A stretch of 34,738 bases of DNA from Prevotella sp. CAG:1185 (GTDB lineage Bacteria > Bacteroidota > Bacteroidia > Bacteroidales > Bacteroidaceae). This document shows, piece after piece, positions 9,992 to 17,199 of this stretch. The first letter of the stretch is position 1; each line of letters opens with the position of its first letter. The position numbers and the translations under genes were made by a program. A model generated the notes under the pieces. That model saw nothing but the letters and a program-made list of their open reading frames with translations, was not told where the DNA came from and ran no database searches. The stretch lies in NCBI GenBank assembly GCA_000436695.1, contig HF992568.1, forward strand, positions 1-34,738. Direction: 5' to 3'.

Positions 9992-10095
9992 TTCTTACAA
10001 TTTGTAAATTATATCAACCAATATTTTGCCGTATCTGAAAAATAGAACTATTATTTTGATAAATAAAACAACACATTCGTAGCATATAGAAAGAA

Positions 10096-10109
10096 TTGAC
10101 TTATATCAA
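10096..10109. promoter_or_regulatory. FNR/CRP-like box 2
   Basis: TTGACTTATATCAA matches box 1 except in the central N4, with the same single departure from TTGAT-N4-ATCAA. It lies about 155 bp upstream of the -33 element of the peptide promoter. Confidence 0.35.
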
Positions 10110-10263
10110 GAAGGCAGCATACAGGAAAGACGGATTCTTGATTTTATAACATTATTTCATTATGCTTAATAGGCATTTCACCCATATTTTTACTATAAAA
10201 ATCATAAAATATTGACGATTACCGGCCAAATTAAATAATAAACATTAAAAAAATTATGTTCCA

Positions 10264-10296
10264 TTTGTATTATTACATACATATTGTGTATCTTTG
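10264..10296 (+). promoter_or_regulatory. Bacteroidota-type promoter of the small-peptide gene
   Basis: TTTG (10264-10267) and TATCTTTG (10289-10296) are separated by 21 bp, matching the TTTG / TAnnTTTG consensus of the primary sigma factor of this phylum. Transcription would begin about 10300, giving a leader of roughly 20-25 bases. Confidence 0.75.
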
Positions 10297-10323
10297 CACC
10301 CGAATCAAAAATACATTTAAATT

Positions 10324-10476
10324 ATGAAGATGAAAAAAGAATACGTTTCACCCTCAATTCAAGTGTTACAGATAGAGTCGGAGAACATCCTTAGCGGAAG
10401 CGTAAGTGATGGAATACCGGGAATGGACGGACTACCGTCTGACCCAGGCTATTATGATTACGAGGAAGAATATTAA
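10324..10476 (+). CDS. 50-residue acidic-tailed peptide of unknown function
   Basis: ATG at 10324 to TAA at 10474-10476. The product has three visible parts: a Lys-rich start with KKEYVSPSIQVLQIE, a short ILSGSVSDG segment, and a Gly/Pro/Asp tail ending YYDYEEEY. There is no membrane span or classical signal peptide. The layout (KK-Y--P-I-V--IE, then a small-residue ILSGS motif, then a variable tail) resembles short hypothetical proteins I recall from Prevotella and Bacteroides genomes, some of which have been suspected peptide precursors; I cannot verify the family. The gene has its own strong promoter and its own terminator (10512-10541), which argues that it is a real, separately transcribed unit. 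It lies 175 bp upstream of a TonB-dependent receptor on the same strand. Confidence 0.65.
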   Translation: MKMKKEYVSPSIQVLQIESENILSGSVSDGIPGMDGLPSDPGYYDYEEEY

Positions 10477-10511
10477 CAATACAAATGAGCATTATTATTT
10501 AATCAGATAGG

Positions 10512-10541
10512 ACCGTTACATCAGATAACGGTTTTATTTTG
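10512..10541 (+). terminator. intrinsic terminator of the small-peptide gene
   Basis: ACCGTTA (10512-10518) pairs with TAACGGT (10526-10532) over a 7-base loop, followed by TTTATTTTG. It separates the peptide gene from the receptor gene at 10651. Confidence 0.8.
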
Positions 10542-10650
10542 TCTGAAACATTGCTCCATAAAGATAAAATCCATTAGTAGCGAAAACAGCAACAGCGTTT
10601 ACAAGTATAATATTACAGGATAACAGCAATTTAAGAAATTAATCACCGAC

Positions 10651-12912
10651 ATGAAGAAGACTATTATTGCGGTTGCGTGCATCATTGCAGGCTGCACGAC
10701 AAAGGCTAAGGCAAACACGGCCGACAGCGTCAACACATTCCGCTCTGTCAACCTGCAGGAGGTTGTTGTGTCTGTAAACAGAGAGCAGACACGCAAAATC
10801 AACACTCCGCAGCACGTTGTGAGCGTGCCGAAGAGCTTTATCGACTATGCCAACAAGCAGTCTACTGCCGACCTGCTCAGTGAAACGGGACAGGTGCTCG
10901 TGCAGAAGAGCCAGCAGGGCGGCGGAAGCCCTATCCTGAGAGGATTTGAGGCATCGAGAATACTGCTCGTTGTCGACGGCATAAGGATGAACAACCTTAT
11001 ATACAGAAGCGGACACCTGCAGAACTGCATCACCGTTGACCAGTTTGCGCTGAAGAACATGGAGGTGCTTTTCGGTCCGTCGTCGCTCAACTACGGCTCT
11101 GACGCACTTGGTGGAACAATCACTTTCAACACGCTCTCGCCCACCCTTGCCGCCGACGGACAGACTCACACAAGCGAGGGACACACCGTGCTGAGATACG
11201 GCAGCGCCAACCAGGAAGGCACGGCACACGTTGACTTCAACTACGGAACGGAGAAGTTTGCGTCGCTCACGTCGTTCACGTTCAGCAACTTCGGCGACCT
11301 GCGCGCCGGAACAACGCGCAACCCTTTCCTGCCAGACGACGACAACTACATTGAAAGCAACATATACGTGCAGCCGCAGGACGGCAAGAACGATATAATG
11401 CTGTATAACGACAAGCCGCAGCTGCAGAAGCGCTCGGGCTACCTTCAGTATGACTTCATGCAGAAGCTGCTCTACAAGCCCAACGCCAACAGTCAGCACA
11501 TGATCAATTTTCAGCTGTCTAACACAAACAACTTCAACCGCTACGACCGTCTTAGCGTAACGGAGGTGAAAGACGGCGAGCTGCGCCCTAAGTTTGCAGA
11601 GTGGTACTACGGACCTCAGTTCCGACTCCTCGCTGCTTACCATTATGACGGACGCGACCAGCTCGGAGCCGACAGAGTGCACATGGCCGTGGCATACCAG
11701 AACGTTAAGGAGAGCCGCCACGACCGCAAGTTCCAGAAGGAGGAGCTTTACAACAACTGGGAGAACGTTAACATCGTGTCGCTCAACACCGACTGGATAA
11801 AGTTTATGGACAACCACAAGTTGCACCTCGGAATAGACGGAACGCTGAGCTTCCTCAAGTCTACCGCCAACACCGAGAACGTGCTGACAGGCGAAACATC
11901 ATACAACGCCACACGCTATCCCGACGGAAGCAACAGCATGCACACCATTGAGGCATTTGCCACACACGTATGGAACATCAATAAGAAGTGGAGCATGCAC
12001 GACGGTGTGCGCCTCGGCTATGCCACCACTTATTCGAGCGTGCTCAACGTTGACGAGTTTCCCTTCTTCGGCGGCGACAGCCAGCGCAAGAACAACTTTA
12101 CATACAGTGCGGCGATAGGCATGAACTACCTGCCCACAAAGACATGGAAAATCGCCCTCTCTGCATCGACAGCTTACCGCGTGCCGAACATCGACAACAC
12201 ATCTAAGGTGTTCGACTCTAAGGTAAGCACCGTTACAATACCCAACAAGGACATCAGACCGGAGAAGACCGTGTCTGTTGACCTCAACATAACAAAGCAT
12301 ATCGACAATGTGCTGACATGGGAGAACGTTGTATACGGAACTTATTACTTCGACGCCATAACCACGGCACGCGGCACATTCATGGGCGAAAGTCAGATGG
12401 AATATCAGGGCGAGATGTGCGACGTCTACACATATACCAACGCCAAGACGGCCGTATTGTGGGGCTTTTCGTCGAGCCTGACCGCCACACCGACAAGACA
12501 GACCGAGCTTTATGCTTCGTTCAACTATACTTACGGCCGCATTCTGAGCGGTGAGAAGAAGCAGCCGCTCGACCACATTCCGCCAATCTACGGACGCGTG
12601 GGAGCCGCATGGCTTACTGCTGACGGCAAGGGACGCTTCGACATGTATGCCCTGTACAACGGCAAGAAGTCGGTTGACAGCTATAACATGGACGGCGAGG
12701 ACAACATCGACTACGCCACCGTTAAAGGTGCCGACGGCGAAGGCATGCCGGCATGGTTCACCATCAACGTCAAGGGCAGCTACAACCTTAACAAGAGTCT
12801 GACGCTGCAGGCCGGCGTCGAGAACATTCTCGACACCCAGTACCGCGTGTTCTCATCGGGCATCAACGCTCCGGGACGCAACGTATATGCAGCCCTGAGA
12901 ATGACATTCTGA
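10651..12912 (+). CDS. TonB-dependent outer-membrane receptor
   Basis: A 753-residue receptor with a signal peptide (about 1-22; a cysteine at 15 within IAGCTTKAKA might instead suggest a lipobox, but this is weak). The plug domain follows at about 35-150, with the typical LQEVVVSV start, GSPILRGFEASRILLVVDGIRMN and VLFGPSSLNYGSDALGGTI. The rest is a 22-strand-type barrel ending NILDTQYRVFSSGINAPGRNVYAALRMTF, which finishes with the expected C-terminal aromatic Phe. No carboxypeptidase-like N-terminal domain and no SusD partner are present, so it is not a SusC glycan importer. The PGRN ending and plug sequence are more like iron, haem or cobalamin receptors; the substrate is not decided by the sequence. 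I see no clear promoter just upstream. Confidence 0.88.
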   Translation: MKKTIIAVACIIAGCTTKAKANTADSVNTFRSVNLQEVVVSVNREQTRKINTPQHVVSVPKSFIDYANKQSTADLLSETGQVLVQKSQQGGGSPILRGFEASRILLVVDGIRMNNLIYRSGHLQNCITVDQFALKNMEVLFGPSSLNYGSDALGGTITFNTLSPTLAADGQTHTSEGHTVLRYGSANQEGTAHVDFNYGTEKFASLTSFTFSNFGDLRAGTTRNPFLPDDDNYIESNIYVQPQDGKNDIMLYNDKPQLQKRSGYLQYDFMQKLLYKPNANSQHMINFQLSNTNNFNRYDRLSVTEVKDGELRPKFAEWYYGPQFRLLAAYHYDGRDQLGADRVHMAVAYQNVKESRHDRKFQKEELYNNWENVNIVSLNTDWIKFMDNHKLHLGIDGTLSFLKSTANTENVLTGETSYNATRYPDGSNSMHTIEAFATHVWNINKKWSMHDGVRLGYATTYSSVLNVDEFPFFGGDSQRKNNFTYSAAIGMNYLPTKTWKIALSASTAYRVPNIDNTSKVFDSKVSTVTIPNKDIRPEKTVSVDLNITKHIDNVLTWENVVYGTYYFDAITTARGTFMGESQMEYQGEMCDVYTYTNAKTAVLWGFSSSLTATPTRQTELYASFNYTYGRILSGEKKQPLDHIPPIYGRVGAAWLTADGKGRFDMYALYNGKKSVDSYNMDGEDNIDYATVKGADGEGMPAWFTINVKGSYNLNKSLTLQAGVENILDTQYRVFSSGINAPGRNVYAALRMTF

Positions 12913-13058
12913 CGCGAAAGGCCTTTGTACACAACCTGCAACAGGTCTAAACTAACCCTGCCGCATGCAGCCTCAACATGACGCAGCACTAATGCGGGCA
13001 GAACAATCAATGAAAGAAAGCTTCAAATAAATAGAGTAAAACACAAAAAGTTTTCTGT

Positions 13059-13133
13059 GCAACTCGCCAACCGTAACATCTCTGCATATCACACTGATAT
13101 TCAGAGAGATACGAAATGGCGAGTTGCTTTTTT
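13059..13133 (+). terminator. long multi-part hairpin terminator
   Basis: GCAACTCGCCA (13059-13069) pairs perfectly with TGGCGAGTTGC (13117-13127), followed by an uninterrupted T-run. Inside the 47-base interval further arms pair in register: CGTA with TACG, TCTCTG with CAGAGA and TATCA with TGATA, closing on a CAC loop. The whole is one 69-base rod with small internal loops, about 150 bases after the receptor stop codon. Confidence 0.7.
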
Positions 13134-13164
13134 GTTTCCGTGATTACAGCCTTTGCGCGGCGCG

Positions 13165-13256
13165 TTTCTAAAAGGTGGCCTTTTAGGCTGCAAAAGGGCA
13201 CCTTTTACAAGCCAATATGTGGCCTTTTACAAGCTAAAAGGCCACATATTGGAAAC
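13165..13256. repeat. 22-bp-period CTTTT/AAAAG array, copy B (most regular)
   Basis: CTTTT blocks begin at 13180, 13202 and 13224, exactly 22 bp apart; AAAAG blocks lie at 13170, 13192 and 13236, with AATAT in that position at 13214. The 7-base interiors differ (AGGCTGC, ACAAGCC, ACAAGCT), and the 5-base spacers are GTGGC, GGCAC, GTGGC and GCCAC. The last unit is a perfect inverted repeat: 17-base arms 13212-13228 and 13236-13252 around ACAAGCT. Confidence 0.7.
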
Positions 13257-13261
13257 AGGCT

Positions 13262-14230
13262 CTAAACATGCCTGTATGTAAGGATTATATTTCCGTCGTA
13301 TTCCTTGCGGTCGCACAGCTCTGCCGAGGCTGGAATTTGCGGTGCGGCAGTGCCTCCGCCTACGGTGCGCGGCGATATTTCTACGCGCAGTTCGTCCCAG
13401 CATCCGTCCTCGGCGAGGAAACTCCGGTGGGTTTCTGCTCCGCCTTCAACCAGCAGCGACTGAATTCCCTTGCCGTAAAGCCATTTCATCAGCTGCGGCA
13501 CAATGGGCTTGCTGAAGTCGGCTTCGGGCACAAACGGTCTGTTGCGGTCGATGACTATGCGCATCGGGTCACGTCCGGCCCACAGCCTTACGTTAAGCTG
13601 CGGCTTGTCGCGCTCCGCCGTAACACGGCCCACGAGTATGGCGTCGTTCTCCGCCCTGAGCTTATGCACGAGCATCTGGGTGAACGGTGTGGACAATGCC
13701 ACAGGCTTGAAGTTGTCGTCGATAAACCCGTTTGCCGTCTGACACCATTTCAGTGTCACATAAGGACGGCTGTGAGTGTTGAACGTCATGAAACGGCTGT
13801 TCAGCTCAAGACATTCTTTCTCAAGCACGCCCACAGTAACCTCTATGCCTGCGTCGCGCAACTTCTGTATGCCGCGGCCCTTCACCTTGGCAAAGGGGTC
13901 TACGCATCCTACCACCACGCGCCTTACGCCCTTGCTCACAATGAGGTCGGCACACGGCGGCGTGCGGCCGTAATGAGAGCATGGTTCAAGGCTCACATAC
14001 ATGGTCGACTTACTGAGCAATGCCCCATCCTGCGGCTTTACCGACGCAAAGGCGTTCACTTCGGCGTGGCCTTCGCCGCATCTTATATGATATCCCTCGC
14101 CTATTATGCGGCCGTCTTCGCTCACAATAACAGCACCCACCATAGGGTTTGGCATCGTTGTAAGCCGTCCGCAGCGTGCCAGTTGAAGGCACCGGCGCAT
14201 ATACATTTTGTCTGTTTCAATCTGTTCCAT
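13262..14230 (-). CDS. ribD: bifunctional riboflavin deaminase/reductase RibD
   Basis: Catalyses two steps of riboflavin synthesis: deamination of the pyrimidine from GTP cyclohydrolase II, then reduction of its ribosyl side chain. The N-terminal deaminase domain (about 1-150) has the zinc site HAE (55-57) and PCSHYGRTPPC with Cys84 and Cys93. The reductase domain (about 155-322) has NDAILVGRVTAERDKPQLNVR-like features and VEGGAETH (261-268). I chose the ATG at 14230 (322 residues) because the deaminase begins at once after it; the frame is open 42 codons further up but that part is not conserved-looking. The reductase domain is short: only about 33 residues separate RIVID from the IQSLLVEGG strand, where I would expect roughly 60-70. 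A TATATTTG (minus, 14235-14242) sits so close to the ATG that the message may be leaderless. Confidence 0.9.
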   Translation of the reverse strand: MEQIETDKMYMRRCLQLARCGRLTTMPNPMVGAVIVSEDGRIIGEGYHIRCGEGHAEVNAFASVKPQDGALLSKSTMYVSLEPCSHYGRTPPCADLIVSKGVRRVVVGCVDPFAKVKGRGIQKLRDAGIEVTVGVLEKECLELNSRFMTFNTHSRPYVTLKWCQTANGFIDDNFKPVALSTPFTQMLVHKLRAENDAILVGRVTAERDKPQLNVRLWAGRDPMRIVIDRNRPFVPEADFSKPIVPQLMKWLYGKGIQSLLVEGGAETHRSFLAEDGCWDELRVEISPRTVGGGTAAPQIPASAELCDRKEYDGNIILTYRHV

Positions 14231-14234
14231 GCTG

Positions 14235-14242
14235 CAAATATA
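14235..14242 (-). promoter_or_regulatory. possible -7 element of ribD, near-leaderless
   Basis: TATATTTG on the minus strand ends 5 bp before the ribD start codon. No convincing -33 TTTG lies 19-21 bp upstream. If used, transcription would begin at or within a few bases of the ATG. Confidence 0.4.
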
Positions 14243-14374
14243 CTTCAAGTGAACGAGAAACAGAAATTTACGGGCGTAAGAATGTTCTTTTGAATCAGAA
14301 CCGTTACTATTCATTTTTACTGAAAAAATCTTAAAAACAATGCTCAACCGATACAAGATTAGAGAAAAAATGCA

Positions 14375-14382
14375 TATCTTTG
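14375..14382 (+). promoter_or_regulatory. -7 promoter element of the SPFH gene
   Basis: TATCTTTG matches TAnnTTTG; the -33 element is weak. It lies 58 bp upstream of the start codon. An ATATCAA-TTTGATAT inverted repeat (14385-14399) follows and would fall at the start of the transcript, a possible operator or leader hairpin. Confidence 0.5.
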
Positions 14383-14439
14383 TAATATCAATTTGATATC
14401 ATATTCTTTTTATATTAAATCTTTAAAAACACCTTATTT

Positions 14440-15411
14440 ATGGAAAACAAGGAATTCATTTTCAAGGGTATGACACTCAACGGCATCGGCATGCTCGTTC
14501 TCAACCTTTTTCTCTACATTGCGTCGGTAGGTCTGATTGTTCTTTCGCCCACGATATTCAGTGGCGGAATGTCAATCGTTTCAGGCGTGGCAGGCGGCAT
14601 ACTGCTCATTATTAACATCATCGGCAGTTGCGGTTTTGTGAAGGTTGAGCCGGGCGAGGCGCGCGTGATGATGTTCTTCGGCAAGTACCGCGGCACGTTC
14701 AACACGCCCGGTTACCATTGGATTAATCCGTTTATCACCACCAAGAAGCTGTCGATGCGCGCACGCAACCTCGACGCCGAACCAATAAAGGTGAACGACA
14801 AGACGGGCAACCCGGTGATGATTGGTATGGTATTGGTATGGAAACTGAAAGATACATACAAGGCAATGTTCGAGATTGACGCGCAGACCATGGCTGAGTC
14901 GAAGGCTGCCGGCGACGCCGCTGCTGCAAGCGCAAAGACTGCCAACATAATGAACGCCTTCGAAAAGTTTGTGCGCATACAGGCTGACGCCGCCCTGCGA
15001 CAGGTGGCCGGGCAGTATGCCTACGACGACGGCGAGCAGGACAACGGCGAACTGACTCTGCGCGACGGCAGCGACGAGATAAACAAGGAACTTGAAGCCA
15101 AGATTGACGAGCGCCTGGCAATGGCAGGTATTGAGGTAATTGAGGCCCGCATCAACTATCTGGCCTATGCCCCCGAGATTGCGGCTGTGATGCTGCGCCG
15201 CCAGCAGGCCACGGCAGTTATAGCCGCACGCGAGAAGATTGTGGAGGGTGCCGTGTCGATGGTGAAGATGGCTCTCAACAAGCTTTCGGACGAAGAGATA
15301 GTGGAACTCGACGAGGAGAAGAAGGCAGCCATGGTGAGCAATCTGCTCGTTGTGCTCTGCGGCGACGATACGGCACAGCCCGTCATCAACACCGGAACGC
15401 TGAACCACTGA
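14440..15411 (+). CDS. SPFH/band-7 domain membrane protein
   Basis: A 323-residue stomatin/prohibitin-like protein. Two hydrophobic segments (about 14-36 and 43-64) precede the SPFH domain (about 66-245), which begins GFVKVEPGEARVMMFFGKYRGTFNTPG. An Ala-rich stretch (157-169) and long amphipathic helices (about 215-275) fit the coiled oligomerisation region. Family members form ring assemblies in membranes and often protect or regulate proteases; no protease partner is encoded next door. It is followed on the same strand by a small membrane protein, a ribbon-helix-helix protein and prmC. The start is supported by a TATCTTTG promoter element 58 bp upstream. Confidence 0.88.
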   Translation: MENKEFIFKGMTLNGIGMLVLNLFLYIASVGLIVLSPTIFSGGMSIVSGVAGGILLIINIIGSCGFVKVEPGEARVMMFFGKYRGTFNTPGYHWINPFITTKKLSMRARNLDAEPIKVNDKTGNPVMIGMVLVWKLKDTYKAMFEIDAQTMAESKAAGDAAAASAKTANIMNAFEKFVRIQADAALRQVAGQYAYDDGEQDNGELTLRDGSDEINKELEAKIDERLAMAGIEVIEARINYLAYAPEIAAVMLRRQQATAVIAAREKIVEGAVSMVKMALNKLSDEEIVELDEEKKAAMVSNLLVVLCGDDTAQPVINTGTLNH

Positions 15412-15414
15412 TAC

Positions 15415-15480
15415 AATTCATAATTCACAATTAAGAATTCATAATTGGGAGCGCGCTGTCATGCCGACGGCATAGCTCCC
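15415..15480. repeat. AATTCATAATT direct repeats and adjoining hairpin
   Basis: AATTCATAATT occurs at 15415-15425 and again at 15436-15446. Such AATTCATAATT-rich tracts are common between genes in this phylum. They are followed by a hairpin: GGGAGC (15447-15452) with GCTCCC (15475-15480), and inside it ATGCC (15461-15465) with GGCAT (15469-15473). No T-run follows, so it is not an ordinary terminator and may be a processing or attenuation structure within the transcript. Confidence 0.5.
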
Positions 15481-15512
15481 ATAAGTCAAATATCTCCCAC
15501 AACACCCATCCC

Positions 15513-16046
15513 ATGCTAAAGAAGAAAAGCAAGAAACAACAAATGGAATTCAGCCGTTCGCCAAAGCTGTCGGGCAAGGTCAACGTGTGTGTCGGTCTGC
15601 CGCTGACAGCCCTCTGGCTGCTGCGCTGCTGGAAGATTGACTGCTGGTATAACGGCACAACGATATTTTCATACATCATACTCCTACTGATGCTGAGCAC
15701 GGGCATCTACCGCTGGGCATTCCGCAAGGGTGCCATAAGCGACACGGTTACGCTTGGAAGCTTCAGCAACCGCATGTACCTGCGCTACAGACGACAGTAT
15801 ATGCCGGTTGGCATTGCGGCAGGTTTTCTGCTGATATTTGTCTTCACGACGCTAATCTCACTCATAAGCTATGGCATTGAGGAATTTAGCATTCAGACAT
15901 ATTCAGACGACCTGACAACATTCGGCTGGATGTATATCCTGGTTTTGTATAAAGTTCTGAAGTCATACATCGACTTCTACGAATATTACCGCTCGCCCGA
16001 ATACAGGACTGTGCTGAACAACGATAAAGACAATATACGGGAATAA
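15513..16046 (+). CDS. uncharacterised four-span membrane protein
   Basis: A 177-residue protein I do not recognise. A Lys-rich N-terminus (KKKSKKQQ) is followed by hydrophobic segments at about 24-40, 49-67, 97-120 and 136-148, then a charged Tyr-rich tail (YIDFYEYYRSPEYRTVLNNDKDN). A start at Met11 (15543) is possible and would remove the basic leader. It lies 101 bp after the SPFH gene and 46 bp before the ribbon-helix-helix gene, all on one strand, so it may work with the SPFH protein in the membrane; that is inference from position only. Confidence 0.7.
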   Translation: MLKKKSKKQQMEFSRSPKLSGKVNVCVGLPLTALWLLRCWKIDCWYNGTTIFSYIILLLMLSTGIYRWAFRKGAISDTVTLGSFSNRMYLRYRRQYMPVGIAAGFLLIFVFTTLISLISYGIEEFSIQTYSDDLTTFGWMYILVLYKVLKSYIDFYEYYRSPEYRTVLNNDKDNIRE

Positions 16047-16092
16047 GCCATTGAACCGAAAGGGCATTGGGCATAACACCGTAAAAAAGAAG

Positions 16093-16296
16093 ATGAAGAA
16101 AGAAAATAACACCAAGAGCTTTGTCCTGCGTGTGGACTCAGAGACGATGGCTGCCATTGAGAAATGGGCTGCCGATGAGTTTCGTTCCACCAACGGACAG
16201 CTGCAATGGATAATATCGGAGGCGCTGCGCAAGAGCGGACGACTGCCGAAGAAAAAGCGCGCACGCAAAGATGAAGGAAAGGAGAATGAAGAATGA
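16093..16296 (+). CDS. Arc-like ribbon-helix-helix DNA-binding protein
   Basis: A 67-residue protein starting with ATG at 16093 (a TTG at 16051 would add 14 residues; ATG is preferred). It shows the ribbon-helix-helix pattern: a beta strand KSFVLRVD, then helix TMAAIEKWAADEF and helix NGQLQWIISEALRKSG, followed by a strongly basic tail (KKKRARKDEGK). Such proteins bind operators as dimers and are often autoregulators or antitoxins. No toxin gene is adjacent. Its stop overlaps the prmC start (ATGA), so the two are translationally coupled, an unusual pairing of a small regulator with a translation-factor methyltransferase. Confidence 0.75.
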   Translation: MKKENNTKSFVLRVDSETMAAIEKWAADEFRSTNGQLQWIISEALRKSGRLPKKKRARKDEGKENEE

Positions 16297-17126
16297 CATA
16301 CCGTGAACTGTGGCGCACGCTCGAACCGCTGTATGGCAACGGAGAGGCGCGTGCCATTACCGACTATGTGCTAGATGTCTGCTTCGGACTGTCGAAGGCT
16401 GACATCCTGTGCGGAGCCGTTGATGAGATGACGGCAGAAAAGACGGCAGAACTGAACAAGATATTCGGTCGTCTGACTGAGGGCGAGCCTGTGCAGTATG
16501 TGCTCGGGCGTGCCGAATTCAGCGGCCGGTGGTTTAATGTGCGCCCCGGCGTGCTCATACCCCGCCCCGAGACCGAGGAGCTTTGCGCATGGATAACAGC
16601 CGACAGCAAGGTTTCGGGCTGTCCGAAGGTGCTCGACATCGGCACGGGAAGCGGCTGCATAGCCATAACGCTGCAACTCGACATGCCGGAAAGTAAGGTT
16701 ACGGCGTGGGACATTTCTGCCGATGCGCTCGACGTGGCACGCGAGAACGCACAACAACTTGGCGCCAACGTAAACTTCGTAAAGCAGGATGCGCTCAACG
16801 CAAAGCCTGAAGGCGAATGGGACGTGATAGTGAGCAATCCGCCATATATCTGCGAAAAAGAGAAGACGGACATGGCCGTCAACGTGCTGGAACATGAGCC
16901 TCAAACGGCTCTCTTCGTGCCCGACGCCGACCCGCTGCTGTTCTATCGCGCCATAACGCGCCTTGCGGTGCAGACGCTTAGCAAGGGCGGACGGCTGTAT
17001 TTTGAGATTAACCCGATATATGCCGACGACACCTGCCGCATGATGCGGGCCGAAGGCATGACGGCAGTAGAACTGCGCAGCGACATGTACGGCAAGCAAC
17101 GCATGGCAAAGGGCGTAAAGGCGTAA
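16293..17126 (+). CDS. prmC: release factor glutamine methyltransferase PrmC
   Basis: Methylates the glutamine of the GGQ motif in peptide-chain release factors, using S-adenosylmethionine. The 277-residue protein shows the N-terminal helical domain, QYVLGRAEFSG (68-78), RPETE (91-95), the SAM-binding loop DIGTGSG (115-121) and the diagnostic NPPY (182-185). Its ATG overlaps the stop of the preceding ribbon-helix-helix gene by four bases. The 3' end contains a short tandem GGCGTAAA repeat through the stop codon, so the final residues (KGVKA) may have been altered by slippage, with no expected effect on the fold. Confidence 0.93.
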   Translation: MTYRELWRTLEPLYGNGEARAITDYVLDVCFGLSKADILCGAVDEMTAEKTAELNKIFGRLTEGEPVQYVLGRAEFSGRWFNVRPGVLIPRPETEELCAWITADSKVSGCPKVLDIGTGSGCIAITLQLDMPESKVTAWDISADALDVARENAQQLGANVNFVKQDALNAKPEGEWDVIVSNPPYICEKEKTDMAVNVLEHEPQTALFVPDADPLLFYRAITRLAVQTLSKGGRLYFEINPIYADDTCRMMRAEGMTAVELRSDMYGKQRMAKGVKA

Positions 17127-17199
17127 AGGCAAAATAGCGCAAACAGACAACACGGCAACATACACAGAACCGGCAGTGCCGGCACAACATGACAAAAAG

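Larger units (their letters stand above)
9781..10323. promoter_or_regulatory. AT-rich divergent control region
   Basis: About 540 bp without a gene between the leftward T9SS operon and the rightward small-peptide gene. It is markedly AT-rich. A minus-strand TAATTTTG (9851-9858) is a plausible -7 element for the 9780 gene, but I see no good -33 TTTG for it. It also holds two FNR/CRP-like boxes, and on the right the promoter of the peptide gene; these are listed separately. Confidence 0.5.
12913..13261. other. convergent intergenic region with large hairpin and repeat array
   Basis: Lies between the convergent receptor and ribD genes. No coding sequence is supported. It holds a complex terminator-like hairpin (13059-13133) and array copy B (13165-13256). 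Confidence 0.6.

Noticed and set aside
10639..11826. 395-codon minus-strand frame opposite the TonB-dependent receptor
   Set aside because: Shadow frame; low-complexity Val/Leu/Arg/His composition and the plus strand encodes a full receptor.
10651..12912. SusC-type glycan importer
   Set aside because: No N-terminal carboxypeptidase-like domain and no SusD gene beside it.
13268..14293. 341-codon plus-strand frame opposite ribD
   Set aside because: Shadow of ribD, whose zinc-binding and reductase motifs are unambiguous.
16093..16296. Antitoxin of a toxin-antitoxin pair
   Set aside because: The fold fits, but neither neighbour is a toxin; the overlapping gene is prmC.
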